A DNA stretch of 64,000 nt from Antarcticibacterium arcticum (GTDB lineage: Bacteria > Bacteroidota > Bacteroidia > Flavobacteriales > Flavobacteriaceae): the NCBI RefSeq assembly GCF_007993795.1, contig NZ_CP042476.1, positions 2,666,001 through 2,730,000 of the forward strand. Reading direction: 5' to 3'. The notes beneath the pieces are model-generated. The model did no database searches. It worked only from the letters and a program-made list of their open reading frames with translations, and was not told the DNA's origin. The stretch's first letter is position 1. Each line of letters starts with the position of its first letter. Below are positions 1-9,360 of the stretch, piece after piece. Both the position numbers and the translations under genes were made by a program.

Positions 1-1
1 A

Positions 2-151
2 GACATTCCAACCCTGGTGAATGGACAGGCAATAAACGAGGGGACATATCACGTTGGGATTTATCTTACAGATACTTCAGGCAATGAAGAAACCGCATTC
101 CTAACTATCCATATTGAAGAAGATCATGGAGATGAAGATCACGACCACTAG
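2..151 (+). CDS. C-terminal fragment of a secreted protein with a His/Asp/Glu-rich tail (DUF4625-like?)
   Basis: An open frame enters from the left edge and ends in TAG; 49 residues are visible. The fragment holds a beta-strand-rich stretch (EGTYHVGIYLTDTSGNEE, then AFLTIHIEE) and ends in an acidic, histidine-rich tail, EEDHGDEDHDH. This resembles the end of the immunoglobulin-like DUF4625 lipoproteins of Bacteroidota, which is recalled from family knowledge and not provable from 49 residues. The tail could bind divalent metal (inference). A clear intrinsic terminator follows, so this is the last gene of its unit. Confidence 0.6.
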   Translation, partial: DIPTLVNGQAINEGTYHVGIYLTDTSGNEETAFLTIHIEEDHGDEDHDH

Positions 152-167
152 GAAGTAAATAATCATT

Positions 168-197
168 AAAAAGGCTGTCTGTAAGGACGGCCTTTTT
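168..197 (+). terminator. Intrinsic terminator
   Basis: The 12-bp stem AAAAAGGCTGTC / GACGGCCTTTTT has one G-U pair and a 6-nt loop and runs straight into a T-rich tract. It closes the unit that ends at 151. Confidence 0.85.
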
Positions 198-269
198 ATA
201 TTTTGAGAGGCTGGTAAATTGAATAAAAAAATACCTATTTTTGGGCAATTACCTTATAAACCCTTCATA

Positions 270-2429
270 ATGAAAAAAATAATACCCGGTGTTTTAGCTG
301 CAGTAATTTTAGTCGGCTGTAATACCAATAACAAAAAAGAAGAAAGTACCGCTTTGAAGTACCCCGAAACAAAAAGAGTAGATACGGTTACCAATTATTT
401 TGGAACCGAAGTTCAGGACCCTTACCGCTGGCTGGAAGATGACCGCAGCGCTGAGACCGGAGAATGGGTGAAAGCTCAAAACGAAGTAACCTTTGATTAC
501 CTTGAAAAGATCCCTTTTCGCGATGCCCTGAAAGACCGCTTAACCACCCTGTGGAATTATGAAAAACTGGGAGCTCCTTTTATTGAAGGGGACTACACCT
601 ATTTTTATAAAAATGACGGTCTCCAGAACCAATATGTGATCTACCGGAAAAAAGGAGAAAATGATGAAGCCGAAATTTTTCTGGATCCCAATAAATTTAG
701 TGAGGACGGGACAACATCTTTAGGAGGCCTGAGTTTTTCTGATAGTGGAAAAATGGCCGCCTATGCCATTTCTGAAGGCGGAAGCGACTGGAGAAAGATC
801 CTGATAATGGATGCTGAAAGCAGGGACATTGTAGAGGACACTTTGATAGACGTAAAATTCAGCGGTATTTCCTGGAAGGGTGATGAAGGTTTCTACTATT
901 CAAGTTATGAAAAACCAAAAGGAAGCGAACTTTCTGCCAAGACAGATCAACACCGTCTTTTCTACCATAAACTGGGGACAAAACAAAGTGAAGATAAAGT
1001 TGTCTTTGGTGATACCCCCGCTCAAAAACATCGTTATGTTGGCGGTAGCGTTTCTGAAGACAACAAATACCTGTTTATTTCGGCCAGGAATTCAACATCG
1101 GGAGGAAAGCTTTATATGATGGACCTTTCCAGGCCAAATTCACAACTTGTGACCATTCTTGACCATGAGAACAGCGATACGTATGTTATGGACAATGAAG
1201 GAAGCAAATTGTTTATAGTAACTAACCTTGATGCTCCCAACCGTAGAATTGTTACTGTTGACGCCGCCAATCCAACACCTGAGAACTGGAAGGACTTTAT
1301 TCCTGAAACCGAAAATGTATTAAGCCCTTCTACAGGAGGCAAGTTTATTTTTGCCAACTATATGGTAGACGCGATTTCACAGGTAAAGCAATATGACTAC
1401 AACGGGAAGTTGGTAAAGGAAATAGAACTTCCGGGAATTGGATCGGCAGGCGGTTTTGGAGCAAAGAAAGAGGACAGTGTTTTGTACTATTCCTTTACAA
1501 ATTATGTGACGCCGGGTAGTATTTACAAATACAACCTAAAAGAGGGAACCTCAGAATTATACAACAGCCCTCAAATAGATTTTAATCCGAATGACTTTGT
1601 AAGCAAGCAGATCTTTTATACTTCTAAAGATGGCACCAAAGTTCCAATGATAATTACCCACAAAAAAGGACTTGAATTAAACGGCAAGAACCCCACCCTA
1701 CTATATGGTTACGGTGGTTTCAATATAAGCCTTACACCTTCCTTTAGCATAGCTAATGCTGTGTGGATGGAGCAGGGAGGAATTTACGCCGTGCCTAACC
1801 TTCGTGGGGGAGGAGAATACGGAAAAAAATGGCACGATGCAGGAACCAAGCTTAATAAGCAGAATGTATTTGATGACTTTATAGCCGCTGCTGAATATTT
1901 GATCAAAGAGAACTATACCTCAAGTGAATATTTGGCGGTAAGAGGAGGTTCTAACGGCGGATTGCTGGTTGGGGCTGCAATGACCCAAAGGCCGGAATTA
2001 ATGAAAGTAGCGCTTCCCGCAGTGGGGGTAATGGACATGTTGCGTTACCACACTTTTACTGCAGGCGCTGGTTGGGCGTATGATTATGGTACTGCTGAAG
2101 ACAGTGAGGAAATGTTCAAGTATCTTCAGGGGTATTCCCCGGTTCACAATATTAAAGAAGGAGTGGAATATCCTGCAACTATGGTAACTACGGGAGATCA
2201 CGATGACAGGGTTGTACCTGCGCATTCTTTTAAATTTGCAGCCGAACTTCAAAGCAAGCAAACCGGGAATAATCCAACTCTAATAAGAATTGAAACAAAA
2301 GCCGGCCATGGCGCAGGAAAACCTACGGCTATGGTAATAGAAGAATACGCTGATATCTTTGGATTTACGCTTTATAATATGGGATATAAGGAATTGCCCA
2401 ACCCCGTGGTAAAGAAAGTGAAAGGGTAA
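270..2429 (+). CDS. Prolyl oligopeptidase family serine peptidase (S9A), lipoprotein
   Basis: The protein has 719 residues and cleaves short peptides after proline. The N-terminus is a lipoprotein signal (hydrophobic stretch, then LVGC with the lipid-acceptor cysteine), so it is probably membrane-anchored in the periplasm. An N-terminal seven-bladed propeller region (about residues 40-430) precedes the alpha/beta-hydrolase domain. The catalytic triad is intact: Ser561 in GGSNGG, Asp645 in HDDRVVP and His680 in KAGHGAG. The length fits family S9A. A TTG 51 bases upstream also opens this frame, but ATG 270 places the signal peptide at the very N-terminus and is preferred. It stands alone between two terminators. 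Confidence 0.95.
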   Translation: MKKIIPGVLAAVILVGCNTNNKKEESTALKYPETKRVDTVTNYFGTEVQDPYRWLEDDRSAETGEWVKAQNEVTFDYLEKIPFRDALKDRLTTLWNYEKLGAPFIEGDYTYFYKNDGLQNQYVIYRKKGENDEAEIFLDPNKFSEDGTTSLGGLSFSDSGKMAAYAISEGGSDWRKILIMDAESRDIVEDTLIDVKFSGISWKGDEGFYYSSYEKPKGSELSAKTDQHRLFYHKLGTKQSEDKVVFGDTPAQKHRYVGGSVSEDNKYLFISARNSTSGGKLYMMDLSRPNSQLVTILDHENSDTYVMDNEGSKLFIVTNLDAPNRRIVTVDAANPTPENWKDFIPETENVLSPSTGGKFIFANYMVDAISQVKQYDYNGKLVKEIELPGIGSAGGFGAKKEDSVLYYSFTNYVTPGSIYKYNLKEGTSELYNSPQIDFNPNDFVSKQIFYTSKDGTKVPMIITHKKGLELNGKNPTLLYGYGGFNISLTPSFSIANAVWMEQGGIYAVPNLRGGGEYGKKWHDAGTKLNKQNVFDDFIAAAEYLIKENYTSSEYLAVRGGSNGGLLVGAAMTQRPELMKVALPAVGVMDMLRYHTFTAGAGWAYDYGTAEDSEEMFKYLQGYSPVHNIKEGVEYPATMVTTGDHDDRVVPAHSFKFAAELQSKQTGNNPTLIRIETKAGHGAGKPTAMVIEEYADIFGFTLYNMGYKELPNPVVKKVKG

Positions 2430-2454
2430 ATTTTAAGTCAAGTAACTATCATTT

Positions 2455-2490
2455 AAGCCGATTGGAAATTAAACTTCAATCGGCTTTTTT
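2455..2490 (+). terminator. Intrinsic terminator
   Basis: A perfect 10-bp stem, AAGCCGATTG / CAATCGGCTT, with a 12-nt loop followed by T residues, lies 26 bases after the prolyl oligopeptidase stop. Confidence 0.9.
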
Positions 2491-2549
2491 ATTGAGGTGT
2501 GGTCATTTTTCCATTAGCATTTTCTACCATTAGATATAGGTACAAGTTG

Positions 2550-2557
2550 TATTTTTG
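2550..2557 (+). promoter_or_regulatory. Putative -7 element (TATTTTTG) for the ABC ATPase gene
   Basis: TATTTTTG matches the Bacteroidota -7 consensus TAnnTTTG. It lies 33 bases before ATG 2590, giving a leader of roughly 25-30 nt. No convincing -33 TTTG was found at the expected distance, so confidence is moderate. Confidence 0.5.
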
Positions 2558-2589
2558 TAGGGCCATTGCCTCCTAAAGTTGAAATCTTT

Positions 2590-3555
2590 ATGCTGATATT
2601 AAAAAAAGTTTCCTTTTCTTATAATATTACCCCTGTTTTAAAGAATATAAATCTCAAAGTAAAAAAAGGGGAGAATGTATCCATCATTGGCTCCAGCGGA
2701 TGCGGGAAAAGCACTTTACTACAACTTATTTACGGGCTTCATCAAACTTCCGGCAAAGTGTTTTGGGGAGAAAAACAACTTTTAGGCCCCGATTTTAATA
2801 TTGTGCCGGGGGAATCCTTCATAAAATACCTGGCCCAGGATTTTGACCTGATGCCTCCTTTAAGTGTTGAGGAAAATGTGGGAAAGCATTTAAGCAATAT
2901 GTTCCCGGCAAAAAAAAAGAAAAGGATAAGAGAGCTGTTGCGGGTGGTAGAAATGCAGGCCATGGCCAAAGCAAAAGCCGGAAACCTAAGCGGTGGGCAA
3001 ATGCAGCGGGTGGCTCTTGCCAGGGCTTTGGCCAATGAACCGGAACTTTTGTTGCTGGATGAACCCTTCAGCCATATAGATCATTTCAGGAAAAACAATT
3101 TGCGCCGAAGACTTTTTGAATATCTGAAGGAAAAACAGGTCACCTGTATTATCGCAACTCATGACAGTACAGATGCACTTTCATTTGCAGACCAAACAAT
3201 TGTCCTCAAAGACGGACGGATACACGCATCGGGAACACCGGAAAAGTTATTTAATAATCCTCCCAATAAATATGTTGCTTCTCTTTTTGGAGATGTAAAC
3301 GAGATAAAACTGAATTTTTTAGATCCCGAAGACAAGTCAAATAAAAAGATACTGGTGTACCCGCACGAAATAGAAGTGACCGGCAGGGGAACTTTAAGTG
3401 TTCGCGTTCAGGAAAGTTATTTTAAAGGTAAAAATTATTTGATCAAAGGAAAGTTTAAAGACGAGATCATCTTTTTTGACCATCACCTTTTCCTTCCGGA
3501 AAATGAAGAGGTAATGGTGCATATTTCTCCGGACTTAATTAAGTTGAGGTCTTAA
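2590..3555 (+). CDS. ABC transporter ATP-binding protein, PotA/FbpC-like with C-terminal TOBE-like domain
   Basis: This 321-residue ATPase powers an ABC importer. Visible motifs are Walker A GSSGCGKST at about 35-43, a Q-loop (LAQDFDLMP), signature LSGGQMQR from residue 133, Walker B LLLLDEP with Asp157/Glu158, and a switch histidine (ATHDS). Residues from about 240 form a TOBE-like tail, as in spermidine/iron-type ATPases. No permease or binding protein lies nearby, so it is an orphan and its substrate is unknown. Start ATG 2590 (MLILKKVSFSYN) fits the normal ATPase N-terminus. A TTG start 24 bases upstream would fall close to the predicted transcription start and is less likely. Confidence 0.9.
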   Translation: MLILKKVSFSYNITPVLKNINLKVKKGENVSIIGSSGCGKSTLLQLIYGLHQTSGKVFWGEKQLLGPDFNIVPGESFIKYLAQDFDLMPPLSVEENVGKHLSNMFPAKKKKRIRELLRVVEMQAMAKAKAGNLSGGQMQRVALARALANEPELLLLDEPFSHIDHFRKNNLRRRLFEYLKEKQVTCIIATHDSTDALSFADQTIVLKDGRIHASGTPEKLFNNPPNKYVASLFGDVNEIKLNFLDPEDKSNKKILVYPHEIEVTGRGTLSVRVQESYFKGKNYLIKGKFKDEIIFFDHHLFLPENEEVMVHISPDLIKLRS

Positions 3556-3616
3556 AAATAAAAGATCCCCCAGGTGTAAAAACCTGTGAGGTCTCATAAA
3601 AAGGTAGCACAACTGG

Positions 3617-4078
3617 CTAACCTACTTCCGTAATTTTTACCGAGGTTCCGTTTATCACAAATTCTTCTCCGGCCTTTTTCCCTATAAGCTCCTGTGCTAC
3701 CGGGGAGTTGATTCCCACGGCATAAAATTTTTCAGCTTCAGCTTCAATTTCTCCTGCCGGAATAGATATAAAATAATTGGCTGCTGTGGTTCTTACCATG
3801 CTTCCAAAACCAATTGTTTCTGAGGGGGGCTGACTTCCTATGAGGCTGGCCGTTTTTCGTAAGTTGTTGAATTGTTCCACCTGTCCCGAGATCTTTTCAA
3901 ATTCCAGGTGCAGCAATGCCCGGCTGGTCTCATATTTATCACCCATACAACTCCGGCTTTCAGGCTTTAAGGCCTCTTCGAGCTCTCTCATGGTATGATT
4001 AAACCGCGCAATGCGGGCCTCAACATATCCTACGCAGGCTGCAACCAATTCTTCTTTTATGTTCTTTTCCAAACTCAA
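3617..4078 (-). CDS. GreA/GreB-family transcript-cleavage-like factor
   Basis: The 153-residue protein has an N-terminal coiled-coil hairpin (about 1-80) and a C-terminal FKBP-like Gre domain (about 85-153, with PVAQELIGKKAGEEF). Gre factors enter the secondary channel of RNA polymerase and stimulate transcript cleavage. At the predicted coiled-coil tip the sequence GDKYE keeps an Asp47/Glu50 pair at the spacing of the GreA acidic tip. The start is TTG, and its stop-start overlap with mtgA (TTGA) indicates translational coupling. Proteins of this type have been mislabelled 3-oxoacyl-ACP synthase; nothing here supports that. It is last in an oxidoreductase-mtgA-gre unit. Confidence 0.8.
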   Translation of the reverse strand: MSLEKNIKEELVAACVGYVEARIARFNHTMRELEEALKPESRSCMGDKYETSRALLHLEFEKISGQVEQFNNLRKTASLIGSQPPSETIGFGSMVRTTAANYFISIPAGEIEAEAEKFYAVGINSPVAQELIGKKAGEEFVINGTSVKITEVG

Positions 4079-4752
4079 CGCTTCTTTAACTGTATAGGGC
4101 CCATGTTCTGCATTTGCCTTACAATCCAGGATTTTCTTCCCTGAATATAATTGCTTGCGGGATTAGCCTTGTAAACCCTTGGGTTAGGTAATATTGCCGC
4201 GATAGCTGCGGCTTCATATGGGGTGAGGTTCTTTGCCGATTTATTAAACCAGGCCCGTGATGCGGCTTCAGCCCCAAAGATCCCTTTCCCCATTTCAATG
4301 CTGTTCAAATACACTTCCAGAATTCGTTCCTTACTCCAGAAGGTTTCAATAAGAAAAGTGAAATACACTTCAAATCCCTTTCTTACCCAACTTCGGTGAG
4401 GCCAAAGGAATACATTTTTGGCGGTTTGCTGGGAGATGCTGCTTGCACCCCGGGTGCGCTTTCCGGCTTTGTTTTCATCCATAGCCTTCTCAATAGCCTT
4501 TACATCAAAACCCCTGTGATTGGGGAAATTTTGATCTTCACTCGCAATAACCGCGATCTTTAAATTATTGGTGATCTCACCCATTGGCACCCATTTATGG
4601 CGAATTCCCTCATCGGGATTTTCAAGGTATCTTATGGCCATTAAGGGAGTGTAGGGTACCGGCACCCAGCCATACACTATTACCATTAAAACACTAAAGA
4701 GTATTAGACTGGCAAGAAGTTTAAAAATGAAAATAAATACTCTTTTTATCAT
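4075..4752 (-). CDS. mtgA: Monofunctional biosynthetic peptidoglycan transglycosylase
   Basis: The 225-residue GT51 enzyme polymerises lipid II into glycan strands on the outer face of the inner membrane. One N-terminal transmembrane helix spans about residues 6-28. The GT51 motifs are present: EDQNFPNHRGFD with the catalytic Glu, RGASSISQQTAKN, and ERILEVYLNSIEMGKGIFG. There is no transpeptidase domain and the length is typical of MtgA. It is 9 bases after the FAD oxidoreductase and overlaps the Gre-like gene by 4 bases, so the three are one operon. Confidence 0.93.
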   Translation of the reverse strand: MIKRVFIFIFKLLASLILFSVLMVIVYGWVPVPYTPLMAIRYLENPDEGIRHKWVPMGEITNNLKIAVIASEDQNFPNHRGFDVKAIEKAMDENKAGKRTRGASSISQQTAKNVFLWPHRSWVRKGFEVYFTFLIETFWSKERILEVYLNSIEMGKGIFGAEAASRAWFNKSAKNLTPYEAAAIAAILPNPRVYKANPASNYIQGRKSWIVRQMQNMGPIQLKKR

Positions 4753-4761
4753 TGTTTGTTG

Positions 4762-5880
4762 CTAGTTTGTTGCCAGATCTGCCATTTCACGGCCTGTTAA
4801 ACTCCCTATGGCCACACCCATCCCACCAAGCCTTACCCCGCACACAACATTTGGCGACAAATGTTTTATAATAGGTTCCTTGGTTTCTCCAACTCCCATT
4901 ATTCCACTCCAGCGTTGGTCGATCTCAAAAAGGGTATCGGGTAAAATAGTGGTTTTCAAAAGTTCTTCCAGCTTATCCTGTATAAGGGCAGTTTGGGTCA
5001 TCTCTGTAGTTTCCTCACCTTTCAGGTCCAGGTTCCTTCCGCCCCCAAAAAGAATACGGCCATCTATGTTCCGGAAATAATAATAACCTTTATCCAGGTG
5101 AAAAGTGCCTTTAATTTGGAGGTTCTTAATAGGTTTGGTCACCAGTACCTGTGCCCTGGCCGGTTTCACATTAGGAATACCAAACTTTGAAGCAAAGCCA
5201 TTGCTTGCTATTAATAGTTTTTTGGTGTTAAACTCAAACTGGTTTGTTTTCACTTCTACGGAATTACCTCCATCTGTAATTTCCTCTACCATTATATTAT
5301 TCAGGATCTTTATCCCCGCTTTTTGAACCTTATGGAGCAGGGCTTCCATCATTTTCCCCGTATTTATCTGCCCCTCAAATTTATTGAAGATTAGGGGTTC
5401 CCTGATATTTTTAAAATTGAACCTGTTCCCACAGGGTATAAACACCTTTTCATTAAAAACCCGATGCAACAGCTTATTTACAATGTGCATTCTTGAAATA
5501 CAATGTGCCTGGGTTTTTTCATCACTTTCAGGAAAGAATTCATATCCGCCCCAAATGTGATAATCCATGGTTTTGTCACCAATGGTTTTTCTAAGGAGTT
5601 CCAGACCTTTGATCCTTTTTCTTACAAGATTCACCACCATTTCTTCTGAATGAGATTCAAGATCATCAAGAATTTCAGAAAGACTTCCAAAGCAGGCAAA
5701 TCCCGCATTTTTAGTGCTTGCACCATTGGGCAGAAAACCTCTTTCAAGAATTAATATCCTCGCGGCAGGATATTTTTCCTTTAATTGCAATGCAGCATTG
5801 AGACCCACTATTCCGCTGCCAACAATTGTATAGTCAATATTTGAAAGCCAGGATTGATACTCCCAGTAGGAAAGGTTCAT
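4762..5880 (-). CDS. FAD-dependent oxidoreductase (DAO family)
   Basis: The 372-residue protein has an FAD-binding Rossmann motif GSGIVGLNAA at about residues 22-31 and an acidic residue ending the second strand (LILERG). The C-terminal GVRLGGMGVAIGS region is typical of D-amino-acid oxidase/glycine oxidase-type enzymes (PF01266). The conserved STKNAGFACFGS near residue 60 resembles gamma-glutamylputrescine oxidase-like members. The substrate cannot be read from sequence. It is the first gene of the operon with mtgA and the Gre-like factor. No signal peptide is seen, so it is probably cytoplasmic. Confidence 0.85.
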   Translation of the reverse strand: MNLSYWEYQSWLSNIDYTIVGSGIVGLNAALQLKEKYPAARILILERGFLPNGASTKNAGFACFGSLSEILDDLESHSEEMVVNLVRKRIKGLELLRKTIGDKTMDYHIWGGYEFFPESDEKTQAHCISRMHIVNKLLHRVFNEKVFIPCGNRFNFKNIREPLIFNKFEGQINTGKMMEALLHKVQKAGIKILNNIMVEEITDGGNSVEVKTNQFEFNTKKLLIASNGFASKFGIPNVKPARAQVLVTKPIKNLQIKGTFHLDKGYYYFRNIDGRILFGGGRNLDLKGEETTEMTQTALIQDKLEELLKTTILPDTLFEIDQRWSGIMGVGETKEPIIKHLSPNVVCGVRLGGMGVAIGSLTGREMADLATN

Positions 5881-5995
5881 TAAATTTGGTATTAGTAATA
5901 ATTACTATTTCAGCATATAAAAATACATAAAGTTTAGGAGAGTTATAAATGGATGTAGCTGCTTTAACCCGTGGAAACCCTATTGATAAGGTCAT

Positions 5996-6027
5996 AAAAA
6001 AACCCGGAAGAATTTTCATCTTCCGGG
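5996..6027 (-). terminator. Intrinsic terminator of the fabH-accB-accC unit
   Basis: On the minus strand, 9-bp arms CCCGGAAGA and TCTTCCGGG are followed by a run of seven T, 23 bases after the accC stop. Confidence 0.88.
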
Positions 6028-6049
6028 CTGGTTATATCTATTGAAAATT

Positions 6050-7402
6050 TTACTCCGTTTTAATTGGATCCATTTTAAAGTCTTCCATAAACTTGGTGGT
6101 ATAATTACCCTCCACATAATCCGGGTGGTCCATCAATTGCCTGTGGAATGGAATGGTAGTTTTAACTCCTTCTATTACGAACTCATCCAATGCACGTTTC
6201 ATCTTGCTTATAGCCTCTTCCCTTGTTTGGGCGGTGGTAATAAGCTTCGCTATCATAGAATCATAATTGGGCGGAATAGAGTAACCGCTGTATACGTGCG
6301 TATCAATACGTACCCCATGGCCTCCCGGTGCATGCAGGTTTGTAATCTTCCCTGGAGAAGGCCTGAATCCGTTATAAGGATCTTCTGCATTTATTCTACA
6401 TTCAATAGAATGCAACTGGGGGAAATAATTTTTTCCTGAAATAGGCACCCCGGCCGCAACAAGTATTTGTTCCCGGATAAGATCGTAATCTATTACCTGC
6501 TCGGTGATAGGGTGTTCTACCTGGATACGGGTATTCATTTCCATGAAGTAAAAGTTACGGTGCTTATCTACAAGAAATTCTACCGTCCCTGCGCCTTCGT
6601 ATTTTATAAATTCTGCAGCTTTTACAGCCGCATCTCCCATTTGCTTTCTTAACTTATCTGTCATGAAAGGCGAAGGGGTTTCTTCAGTTAATTTTTGGTG
6701 ACGACGCTGTACAGAGCAATCTCTTTCAGATAAATGACAGGCTTTTCCTGTACTGTCACCTACAACCTGAATTTCAATATGGCGGGGTTCCAGGATAAGT
6801 TTTTCCATGTACATCCCGTCATTTCCAAATGCCGCCGCAGCTTCCTGTCTGGCAGAATCCCACGCAGCACGTAGGTCTTTTTCACTATGTACCGCACGCA
6901 TTCCTTTACCACCACCACCGGCAGTAGCTTTAAGCATTACCGGAAAGCCCATACCTTTTGCGGTATGAAGGCATTCTTCATAATCTTTGAGGATCCCTTC
7001 AGATCCAGGGATACATGGCACTCCTGCAGCCATCATTGTGGCCCTTGCAGAGGCTTTGTCACCCATTTTATCGATCATATCGGGACTGGCCCCTATGAAC
7101 TTAATGTTGTGTTCCTGGCAGATTTTTGAAAACTTGGAATTTTCAGCAAGAAAACCGTACCCGGGGTGAATGGCATCTGCATTGGTTATTTCAGCAGCTG
7201 CAATAATATTTGAGATCTTTAAATAGGATAAATTACTTGGGGGAGGTCCTATACACACCGCTTCATCAGCAAACCTTACGTGTAAACTCTCAGCATCTGC
7301 TGTAGAATATACTGCTACGGTTTTTATGCCCATCTCCCTGCAGGTCCTTATTACCCGTAAGGCAATTTCCCCTCTGTTTGCAATTAATATTTTTTTAAAC
7401 AT
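6050..7402 (-). CDS. accC: Acetyl-CoA carboxylase, biotin carboxylase subunit
   Basis: The 450-residue protein carboxylates the biotin of AccB using ATP and bicarbonate, the first half-reaction of malonyl-CoA synthesis. It has the biotin carboxylase N-terminal domain ([17 protein letters not shown]), an ATP-grasp domain with the Gly-rich loop [10 protein letters not shown], the EEHRHxE-like [17 protein letters not shown], and [15 protein letters not shown] near the active site, followed by the C-terminal lid. The length matches the family. It lies 52 bases after accB and ends at a strong terminator. Confidence 0.97.
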   Translation of the reverse strand: MFKKILIANRGEIALRVIRTCREMGIKTVAVYSTADAESLHVRFADEAVCIGPPPSNLSYLKISNIIAAAEITNADAIHPGYGFLAENSKFSKICQEHNIKFIGASPDMIDKMGDKASARATMMAAGVPCIPGSEGILKDYEECLHTAKGMGFPVMLKATAGGGGKGMRAVHSEKDLRAAWDSARQEAAAAFGNDGMYMEKLILEPRHIEIQVVGDSTGKACHLSERDCSVQRRHQKLTEETPSPFMTDKLRKQMGDAAVKAAEFIKYEGAGTVEFLVDKHRNFYFMEMNTRIQVEHPITEQVIDYDLIREQILVAAGVPISGKNYFPQLHSIECRINAEDPYNGFRPSPGKITNLHAPGGHGVRIDTHVYSGYSIPPNYDSMIAKLITTAQTREEAISKMKRALDEFVIEGVKTTIPFHRQLMDHPDYVEGNYTTKFMEDFKMDPIKTE

Positions 7403-7454
7403 ACCTTTCTGTTTTCTTCTGGTGCAGCAAAATTGGTTTTCTTAATAACAATAA

Positions 7455-7964
7455 TTAAGACGGATCTACTAAGAATAAGGGTTGGTCAAACTCTACAGGA
7501 GACGAATCATCTACCAGAACTTTAACCACTTTTCCTGAAACTTCGCTTTCAATCTCGTTGAAAAGCTTCATAGCTTCAATAATACAAAGAACATCTCCTT
7601 CTTTGATGCTGTCTCCAACCTCTACAAATGTTGCTTTATCGGGAGATGGTTTTCTATAGAAAGTCCCAATAATAGGGGATTTAATAGTGATGTATTTAGA
7701 ATCATTTGAAGCCTGTTCTGCAGCTTCTTTAGAAACAGGGGTTTCCTGAGATCCCTGAGATTGGGATGGTTGATGTTGCTGCTGTTGGGGCATTTGCTGT
7801 TGCATTTGTCCTCCCATAGGATATTGCTGAATGTATGTGGTTTCCCTGTTATCTTCAGATCCTGTTTTAATGGTGATCTTAATGTCATCCATTTCCAGTT
7901 TAACTTCACTGGCTCCTGACTTTGCTACAAACTTGATTAAATTCTGAATTTCTTTTAAATCCAT
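7455..7964 (-). CDS. accB: Acetyl-CoA carboxylase biotin carboxyl carrier protein
   Basis: The 169-residue protein carries biotin on the lysine of EAMKLFNEIE in its C-terminal biotinyl domain (about 95-168). The N-terminal part (MDLKEIQNLIKFVAKSGASEV) is the usual AccB head. Between them is a flexible Gln/Pro/Ser-rich linker (about 45-85). It lies between fabH and accC on the same strand, 20 bases after the fabH stop. Confidence 0.97.
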   Translation of the reverse strand: MDLKEIQNLIKFVAKSGASEVKLEMDDIKITIKTGSEDNRETTYIQQYPMGGQMQQQMPQQQQHQPSQSQGSQETPVSKEAAEQASNDSKYITIKSPIIGTFYRKPSPDKATFVEVGDSIKEGDVLCIIEAMKLFNEIESEVSGKVVKVLVDDSSPVEFDQPLFLVDPS

Positions 7965-7984
7965 AATATTAGGGTGTTGGGTTG

Positions 7985-8986
7985 TTAAGAATTATATGCC
8001 CATTTAAGGTAGATGGATCCCCATGTGAATCCTCCTCCAAAAGTGGCAAATACAATGTTATCTCCTTTTTTAAATTTATGTTCAAAATCGCTTAAAAGCA
8101 AAGGTAAGGTTGCTGAAGTGGTGTTGCCATACCTCTCTATATTCATAAGGACTTTTTCATCCTCAAGATTCATCCTGTTGGCAGTCGCACTTACAATCCT
8201 CTGGTTTGCCTGATGGGCTACCAGCCAGTTTACATCTTCATTGGTAAGGTTATTCCTTTTCATGATCGCCTCACTAACATCGGCCATATTGGATACTGCA
8301 AATTTGAAAACAGTTTTACCATCCTGTTGTACAAAATGCAGTTTTTGGGCAACGGTAACTTCAGTAGGTGGCATTAATGACCCCCCGGCTGCTATTTTAA
8401 GGGAATGTCTCCCTACCCCGTCACTTCTCAATAATTCATCCTGAAGGCCAAGGCCTTCAGCATTGGGTTCAAATAAAACCGCTCCGGCTCCATCACCAAA
8501 GATAATACAGGTTGTACGATCTGTATAATCAATGATTGAAGACATTTTATCTGCTCCTATCACAAGGACTTTTTTATATCTTCCGGCTTCAATATAAGCG
8601 GCGGCAGTAGACATTCCATATAAAAATCCGGAACAGGCTGCCTGCAGGTCATAAGCAAATGCATTTGTTGCCCCAATCTGGGTAGCAACGTATACAGCAG
8701 TAGCGGCCACAGGAAGATCTGGCGTGACAGTTGCTAAAATTACAAGGTCTATTTCGGTGGGATCTACTCCAGATTTCTGCAGGAGATTTTCTGCGGCCTT
8801 AATGGCCATAAAGGAAGTTCCTTTTTCAGGATCATTTAATATACGGCGCTCCTTGATTCCTGTTCTTGAAGTTATCCATTCATCATTGGTATCGACCATT
8901 TTTTCCAGCATCTGGTTGGTCAATCTATCTTCAGGAACGTAAGCACCTACAGCGGTAATGGCTGCCGAGTTTTTAATCATAAACAT
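7985..8986 (-). CDS. fabH: 3-oxoacyl-ACP synthase III
   Basis: This 333-residue thiolase-fold enzyme condenses acetyl-CoA with malonyl-ACP to start fatty-acid synthesis. The Cys-His-Asn triad is visible: Cys in QAACSGFLYG, His in VAHQANQRI and Asn in YGNTTSA. ATG 8986 (MFMIKNSAAITAVG) or ATG 8980 (MIKNSAAITAVG) is the likely start; a TTG at 9007 would add seven residues that do not look conserved. No clear Shine-Dalgarno is seen, as is common in Bacteroidota. It has its own promoter with a palindromic operator-like spacer at 9064-9093. Confidence 0.95.
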   Translation of the reverse strand: MFMIKNSAAITAVGAYVPEDRLTNQMLEKMVDTNDEWITSRTGIKERRILNDPEKGTSFMAIKAAENLLQKSGVDPTEIDLVILATVTPDLPVAATAVYVATQIGATNAFAYDLQAACSGFLYGMSTAAAYIEAGRYKKVLVIGADKMSSIIDYTDRTTCIIFGDGAGAVLFEPNAEGLGLQDELLRSDGVGRHSLKIAAGGSLMPPTEVTVAQKLHFVQQDGKTVFKFAVSNMADVSEAIMKRNNLTNEDVNWLVAHQANQRIVSATANRMNLEDEKVLMNIERYGNTTSATLPLLLSDFEHKFKKGDNIVFATFGGGFTWGSIYLKWAYNS

Positions 8987-9063
8987 CGAATTTAAAACGC
9001 CAGGCAAGAGAAATTACATCACTTGGAAAAAGAAATGTACTAATTTTTCCTTGAACGGCGGTG

Positions 9064-9093
9064 CAAATTAAGTCCTTTTTAGGACTTATTCAA
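9064..9093 (-). promoter_or_regulatory. fabH promoter with a perfect palindrome in its spacer (putative operator)
   Basis: On the minus strand TTG (9093-9091), 19 bases of spacer, then TTAATTTG (9071-9064) fits the -33/-7 spacing of Bacteroidota promoters. The spacer holds the perfect inverted repeat AAGTCCT-AAAA-AGGACTT (9087-9070), which overlaps the start of the -7 element. There is no T-run after it, so it is not a good terminator. A repressor bound here would block transcription of fabH-accB-accC. The regulator is unknown. Confidence 0.55.
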
Positions 9094-9101
9094 CTATAAA
9101 C

Positions 9102-9130
9102 AAAAAACTCCCACGAGGTGAGAGTTTTGT
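9102..9130 (-). terminator. Intrinsic terminator after rpmF
   Basis: On the minus strand a stem of about 11 bp (ACAAAACTCTCAC / GTGGGAGTTTTTT core) closes on a 4-nt loop and ends in six T, about 20 bases after the L32 stop. Confidence 0.85.
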
Positions 9131-9150
9131 TTACAGCACAGTTTTTAAGG

Positions 9151-9348
9151 CTATGCTTCTACTTCTTCAGTATTGTCAATTAAAACCTGACCACGGTAGT
9201 ATAATTTACCTTCATGCCAGTGAGCCCTGTGATACAAGTGTGCCTCACCTGTAGTAGGATCTGTGGCAATTTGAGGAACAGAAGCTTTATAGTGAGTTCT
9301 TCTTTTATCTCTTCTGGTTTTCGAGGTTTTTCTCTTAGGATGTGCCAT
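9151..9348 (-). CDS. rpmF: 50S ribosomal protein L32
   Basis: The protein has 65 residues and begins [20 protein letters not shown], the highly conserved L32 N-terminus. The acidic C-terminal tail (NTEEVEA) is typical of Bacteroidota L32. No CxxC zinc motif is present, so it is the zinc-independent form. It follows the DUF177 gene by 12 bases, the widespread yceD-rpmF arrangement. Confidence 0.98.
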   Translation of the reverse strand: MAHPKRKTSKTRRDKRRTHYKASVPQIATDPTTGEAHLYHRAHWHEGKLYYRGQVLIDNTEEVEA

Positions 9349-9360
9349 TGCTACGTATTA

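Noticed and set aside
3563..3589. Terminator between the ABC ATPase and the Gre-like gene
   Set aside because: The stem CAGGT / ACCTG extends only with several mismatches and lacks a proper T tract.
3617..4078. 3-oxoacyl-ACP synthase as the product of this gene
   Set aside because: No thiolase fold, no Cys-His-Asn triad, far too short; the C-terminus is Gre-like.
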